A program made the position numbers and the translations under genes. Positions 5,640 through 9,083 of a DNA stretch of 9,083 bases are shown here, piece after piece. The notes under the pieces are model-generated. The model was not told the origin of the DNA. It ran no database searches and saw only the letters and a list, made by a program, of their open reading frames with translations. Origin of the DNA: an uncultured Bacteroidota bacterium (GTDB lineage Bacteria > Bacteroidota > Bacteroidia > Chitinophagales > Chitinophagaceae); assembly GCA_903929655.1 (NCBI GenBank), contig CAIYVS010000766.1:1-9083 (forward strand). Reading direction: 5' to 3'. Position 1 is the stretch's first letter, and the number at the start of each line of letters is the position of its first letter.

Positions 5640-8579
5640 TTGGTACGGCATATCCTCTTTCCGCTATTGGTGAATATCCTGCTCATTACCATATCAAACG
5701 CGCAGGAATACGCCGTTCGCAACTATACCATGCGCGATGGCATTTCGCACTCCACAGTTTACCGCATATACCAGGACCATAAAGGCTTTCTCTGGTTTTG
5801 CACCGATTACGGCCTCAGCGCTTTCGATGGAAAAACATTTCATAACTATTACACACAAGATGGTTTGTCTGGCAATATAATCATGTCAATGTCGGAAGAT
5901 ACAGCCGGCACAAAACTGATTAGTACAATGGGAGGCGGCATTACAATCATTACGGATTCCTCAATAACTAAATATTCAGAAAAAGGAATTAACATCCCCA
6001 AAAACATCATATATGCAACCAAAAATAAAAACACCACATGGTTTGTCGATTTAAAGGGAAGAATGTACCTGTCCCGGATATTCAAAAACAAACTCAGCAA
6101 AATATCCTTTAGTACCCCCAAACATGAAGTACTCATTAATAAAATTATTTCTTACGGAGACACAACCTTTATTGCCTGCACTAACGGCATCTGTTATGCC
6201 CTCGATAGCGCGGTTCACCCTTTCTTGCGAAATTTAATTAAAGACGAAGTAATTGACATTTCAAAAAAAGTCAATGGCGATACCTGGATAGGTTTCAAAA
6301 ACAAAATTTTCCTGCTTAATGGCAATACGGTCATAAAAAAATTCAATCTCGGCAACAGCCATACCATAAACCATATCCTTGTCGATAAATACAACAATGT
6401 CTGGGTCTCAACCTCCGATTATCACATGATGATGATACGGAACAATACAATTGAAGAAATCACAAACTACCTCAACATCCCCAAAACTATTATAAACGAC
6501 CTCTTTGAAGATTCCGAAGGCAATATATGGATAGCAACCTATAACGAAGGCATATACAGGTTCAACTCACTCGATGCATTAAGCTATACCGTAAAAAACA
6601 ATCTGAACATCTACATCAAATCATTGGCAGACTATGGCAATAATGCAGTTCTTATAGGCGCCATAGGGAAAGTAAGCCTATGGAAAAAAGGGGAAATAGA
6701 CCATCTCCATATTAAACTATTAAAACCTGATCAATATATCTATTTTGTAAAGCGCATTAAAGACATCCTGTACATCGGCACAGCTTACGGGCTAATATCA
6801 AAAAGCCTCCGCTACCCCTACAAAGAATATATATTTTCAGAAAAAGAAGGAACCGGTTATGGTGCAATATCCTTCTGCCAGGACAGCAAAGGCATACGAT
6901 GGCTGGGCGGCTATGGCGGCTTGTTCAGGATAGAAAATGGCAAGTGCATCAAGGAAAACATATCTCCCCAGATAAAAGAAAAACGCTTTAATGCAATACT
7001 GGAAGACCACAAGGGGAGAATATGGTTCGGAACCGATTCCGGCCTGCTCATTAAAGACGGAGACAAATACCGGCAACTCGCATTATGCAAACAACCCGCC
7101 TCCCTAAACAATATCAATGCCATTTTCCAAGACAGCTACAAAAGAATATGGCTGGCCACAGAAGGCGGCTTGTTTTGTTTTCAGCAAGACACCCCCATAT
7201 TGTTTACACAACAAAATGGACTCACCGCCAATAAATGCAATGCCCTGGCAGAAGATAAAAATCATAAATTGTGGATAGGCACTCTCAACGGATTAAGCTA
7301 TATAGACCTCAAAACACTCGATGCAAAAGCCTACTTGCTCAATATTTATCCCAAAGAAGTACTATCACTCTATTGCAATAAAAGCGACACCCTCTTTGTT
7401 GGCACAGCCGACGGCATTTCAATACTGAAAACAAATTTATTGAGCACAGACGATGCCCCGCCGCCACTGTATATAAGCGCCCTCAAAACATCAAAACATC
7501 AGCTAAAAGTCCCCGATAAGATCAACCTCGCTTATAATGAAAACAAGCTAAGCATAGATTTTATCGGCCTGAGCTACCGCTATGCAAATATGGTAAACTA
7601 TAGGTACAAAATCAAAGGACTCGATGAAAACTGGCACTACACAAAAAACACATCGATCGAGCTCCCTGCAATACCATCCGGAGACTACCTCTTTATATTG
7701 AACGCCAGGCAAAATACAAGTAAATGGAGCAACGACGTCACCCTCGCCATACACGTCTCTACCCCATTTTGGAAAACCTGGCCATTTATCCTCACACTCT
7801 CCGCACTGCTAGCCCTAATATTTTTTTTAATCAGCAGGTGGGCAATCATAAAACACGAATCAAATAAACGAAAGAACCTCCTGCTCTATAACAAGATCAT
7901 ATACCTCAAGCAGCAAGCCCTGGGAGTACTCATCAACCCGCATTTCATTTTCAATTCCATGAATTCCATTCAGCATTATCTCAATAAGCACGACAACGAT
8001 CTTGCCAATGCCTACCTCGCAGACTTTGCCGGCCTTATGAGGATCACAATAGAAAACGCAAGAGAAGTATTCATATCCTTAAGCCAGGAGATCTCAAGAA
8101 TAAAACTATACCTCTCGTTGGAACAATTGCGGTTTGGAGAACAACTGCAATACGAAATATCAATAGACCCTTATATAGAAACAGACGCTATCCGCATACC
8201 CAACATGATCCTGCAACCCTATATCGAAAATGCCATCTGGCATGGCATAATGCCCAAAAATGCCGAAGGAAAAATACAGATCAGCATTCTTAAAAGCACA
8301 GATAAAGAATTGAAAATACAAATAAAAGATAACGGGGTCGGCCTCAAAGAAAATACAAATAAACAAGCCTCCCCGAAACAGCATCGCCCCTTAGGCATGA
8401 AGATCACTCAGGAACGGCTGGAACTTCTTAAAAAATTATCAGGGCAATACTATTTTGTAACAACCGGCACCACTAAAGATGCCGGAGATAACATTACAGG
8501 CACAGCAATAGAAATAACATTACCCCTGCAACCCAACGAAAAACTATTGGAACAAATAGAAAAAGAACTAAACACCTGA
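5640..8579 (+). CDS. Periplasmic propeller sensor histidine kinase, LytS type
   Basis: The 979-residue product begins with a signal peptide (1-21, before QEYAV). About 35-610 holds 14 Reg_prop-like blades with motifs such as DHKGFLWFCT, EGNIWIAT, KGRIWFGT and HKLWIGT; 14 equals two seven-bladed propellers. A Y_Y_Y domain follows (about 637-705), then one membrane helix (about 714-736), a short helical linker, and a cytoplasmic His_kinase domain: His768 in NPHFIFNSMNS is the phosphoacceptor. The ATPase part has Glu863-Asn864 in ENAIWHG and DNGVG at 897-901. It should sense a periplasmic ligand, unknown here, and phosphorylate the regulator encoded just upstream. The start is TTG, five bases after the regulator stop: an in-frame stop at 5610-5612 excludes earlier starts, no ATG lies between, and later starts would damage the signal peptide. 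AGGAG at 5619-5623 is 16 bases away, rather far. Confidence 0.94.
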   Translation: MVRHILFPLLVNILLITISNAQEYAVRNYTMRDGISHSTVYRIYQDHKGFLWFCTDYGLSAFDGKTFHNYYTQDGLSGNIIMSMSEDTAGTKLISTMGGGITIITDSSITKYSEKGINIPKNIIYATKNKNTTWFVDLKGRMYLSRIFKNKLSKISFSTPKHEVLINKIISYGDTTFIACTNGICYALDSAVHPFLRNLIKDEVIDISKKVNGDTWIGFKNKIFLLNGNTVIKKFNLGNSHTINHILVDKYNNVWVSTSDYHMMMIRNNTIEEITNYLNIPKTIINDLFEDSEGNIWIATYNEGIYRFNSLDALSYTVKNNLNIYIKSLADYGNNAVLIGAIGKVSLWKKGEIDHLHIKLLKPDQYIYFVKRIKDILYIGTAYGLISKSLRYPYKEYIFSEKEGTGYGAISFCQDSKGIRWLGGYGGLFRIENGKCIKENISPQIKEKRFNAILEDHKGRIWFGTDSGLLIKDGDKYRQLALCKQPASLNNINAIFQDSYKRIWLATEGGLFCFQQDTPILFTQQNGLTANKCNALAEDKNHKLWIGTLNGLSYIDLKTLDAKAYLLNIYPKEVLSLYCNKSDTLFVGTADGISILKTNLLSTDDAPPPLYISALKTSKHQLKVPDKINLAYNENKLSIDFIGLSYRYANMVNYRYKIKGLDENWHYTKNTSIELPAIPSGDYLFILNARQNTSKWSNDVTLAIHVSTPFWKTWPFILTLSALLALIFFLISRWAIIKHESNKRKNLLLYNKIIYLKQQALGVLINPHFIFNSMNSIQHYLNKHDNDLANAYLADFAGLMRITIENAREVFISLSQEISRIKLYLSLEQLRFGEQLQYEISIDPYIETDAIRIPNMILQPYIENAIWHGIMPKNAEGKIQISILKSTDKELKIQIKDNGVGLKENTNKQASPKQHRPLGMKITQERLELLKKLSGQYYFVTTGTTKDAGDNITGTAIEITLPLQPNEKLLEQIEKELNT

Positions 8580-8625
8580 TATTAAATTCATAGCTCATGG
8601 TCTTTAGCACAGGGTTGTTTAGTCG

Positions 8626-8688
8626 CGTCATTGAGGAACAAAGCAAGTTCCTCACGGAGCATAGCATAATAATCTCACGAATTGGGGG
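8626..8688. repeat. Palindromic dispersed-type intergenic repeat
   Basis: In the 135 bases between the convergent kinase and DUF5362 genes, TGAGGAAC (8632-8639) and GTTCCTCA (8647-8654) pair perfectly around a seven-base AAAGCAA loop. The surrounding words CGTCATTGAGGAAC, AAGCAA and CTCACGGAGCATAGCAT followed by TCTCACGAATTGGG recall, from memory, dispersed elements starting GTCATTGCGAGGAACGAAGCAATCTC found between genes in many Bacteroidota. No T-run follows on either strand, so it is not a typical terminator. It may mark the end of both transcripts. Confidence 0.5.
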
Positions 8689-8714
8689 CATTTACCGCAT
8701 TAACTATGGCCTGT

Positions 8715-9083
8715 CTATAATAATACCCACCCCACAAATATCAAAATGCAGAAAGACAGGAAAACAATTGCCAGTATACCCGTAAATTTCAGCATGTTTT
8801 TAAGATGCTGCATGGAGGTATTAAAACGCCCCTGGTGCGGATAATTCAAGGCTGTTTTCATGATGATAGAAAACTGGTATAATTCGTAAGCAGGATAGAG
8901 GAATACGCATATGATGAGCAAGCAAATAAAACAGAATCCCAGCACACCAAAAAATCTTACAGGGAGAATATGAGGGGCCAGCACAACTATAAGAATGCAG
9001 CTAAGCGAGGCTAAAAACAATAAAGCAAATGCCGCAACAGAAAGATACTTTCCCCAGCGCGACATTTGCTTCAGGTTCTCAAA
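8715..9083 (-). CDS. DUF5362 family membrane protein, N-terminus cut by the window edge
   Basis: The frame runs from a TAG stop (8717-8715) to the last base of the window with no interruption, 122 codons. The ATG at 9065 is probably internal: the codons upstream of it read FENLKQ, which continues naturally into MSRWGKYLSV, the usual family opening (a short soluble lead, then Trp-Gly-Lys and a membrane helix). At least three hydrophobic segments are visible: one after KYLSV, one around FFGVLGFCFICLLIICVFLYP and one at the C-terminus (GILAIVFLSFCILIFVGWVLL region). YPAYELYQFSIIMKTAL and MQHLKNMLKFTGI between them match the family pattern. Inner-membrane location is inferred; function unknown. 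It is convergent with the kinase. Confidence 0.85.
   Translation of the reverse strand, partial: FENLKQMSRWGKYLSVAAFALLFLASLSCILIVVLAPHILPVRFFGVLGFCFICLLIICVFLYPAYELYQFSIIMKTALNYPHQGRFNTSMQHLKNMLKFTGILAIVFLSFCILIFVGWVLL

Noticed and set aside
8597..8785. Rightward 62-codon frame after the kinase
   Set aside because: It runs through the palindromic repeat and into the DUF5362 gene, with no domain or start signal.
9063..9065. ATG 9065 as the true start of the DUF5362 gene
   Set aside because: The frame stays open to the window edge, and the upstream codons FENLKQ fit the family; the gene is treated as partial.

Overview
The window looks like chromosome from a member of the Bacteroidota, probably Chitinophagaceae or a near relative. 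Three things point there: a secreted protein ending in a type IX secretion (T9SS) type A sorting domain, genes of the families DUF4294 and DUF5362 that I know mainly from this phylum, and a 14-blade periplasmic propeller sensor kinase paired with a LytTR regulator. Start codons mostly lack Shine-Dalgarno sequences and follow A/T-rich leaders, and two TAATTTTG boxes match the phylum's TAnnTTTG -7 promoter element.

Layout. 1-2102 carries three leftward genes: a small lipoprotein, a DCC-family thiol-disulfide oxidoreductase whose start overlaps the lipoprotein stop by one base, and a large secreted protein that runs off the left edge inside an abrupt glycine-rich stretch. 2103-2447 is non-coding and contains degenerate AATC/ATCATGG repeats. 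2448-3104 is a rightward secreted DUF4294 protein. It converges, across a terminator hairpin that serves the opposite strand, on a leftward secreted L-type-lectin/PKD/T9SS protein (3179-4549).

The 332-base divergent region 4550-4881 separates the lectin gene from a rightward two-component operon: a LytTR response regulator (4882-5634), then a TTG-initiated 979-residue sensor histidine kinase with two seven-bladed propellers' worth of Reg_prop repeats, a Y_Y_Y domain, one membrane helix and a LytS-type kinase (5640-8579). The divergent region holds a 13-bp direct repeat of period 21 that fits the geometry of a LytTR binding site, so autoregulation and possible control of the lectin gene can be proposed.

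The right end has a short palindromic dispersed-type repeat and a leftward DUF5362 membrane protein that is cut by the window edge.

The best-supported functional unit is the kinase/regulator pair with its candidate operator beside the secreted lectin. I see no phage, IS element, CRISPR array, tRNA or rRNA.
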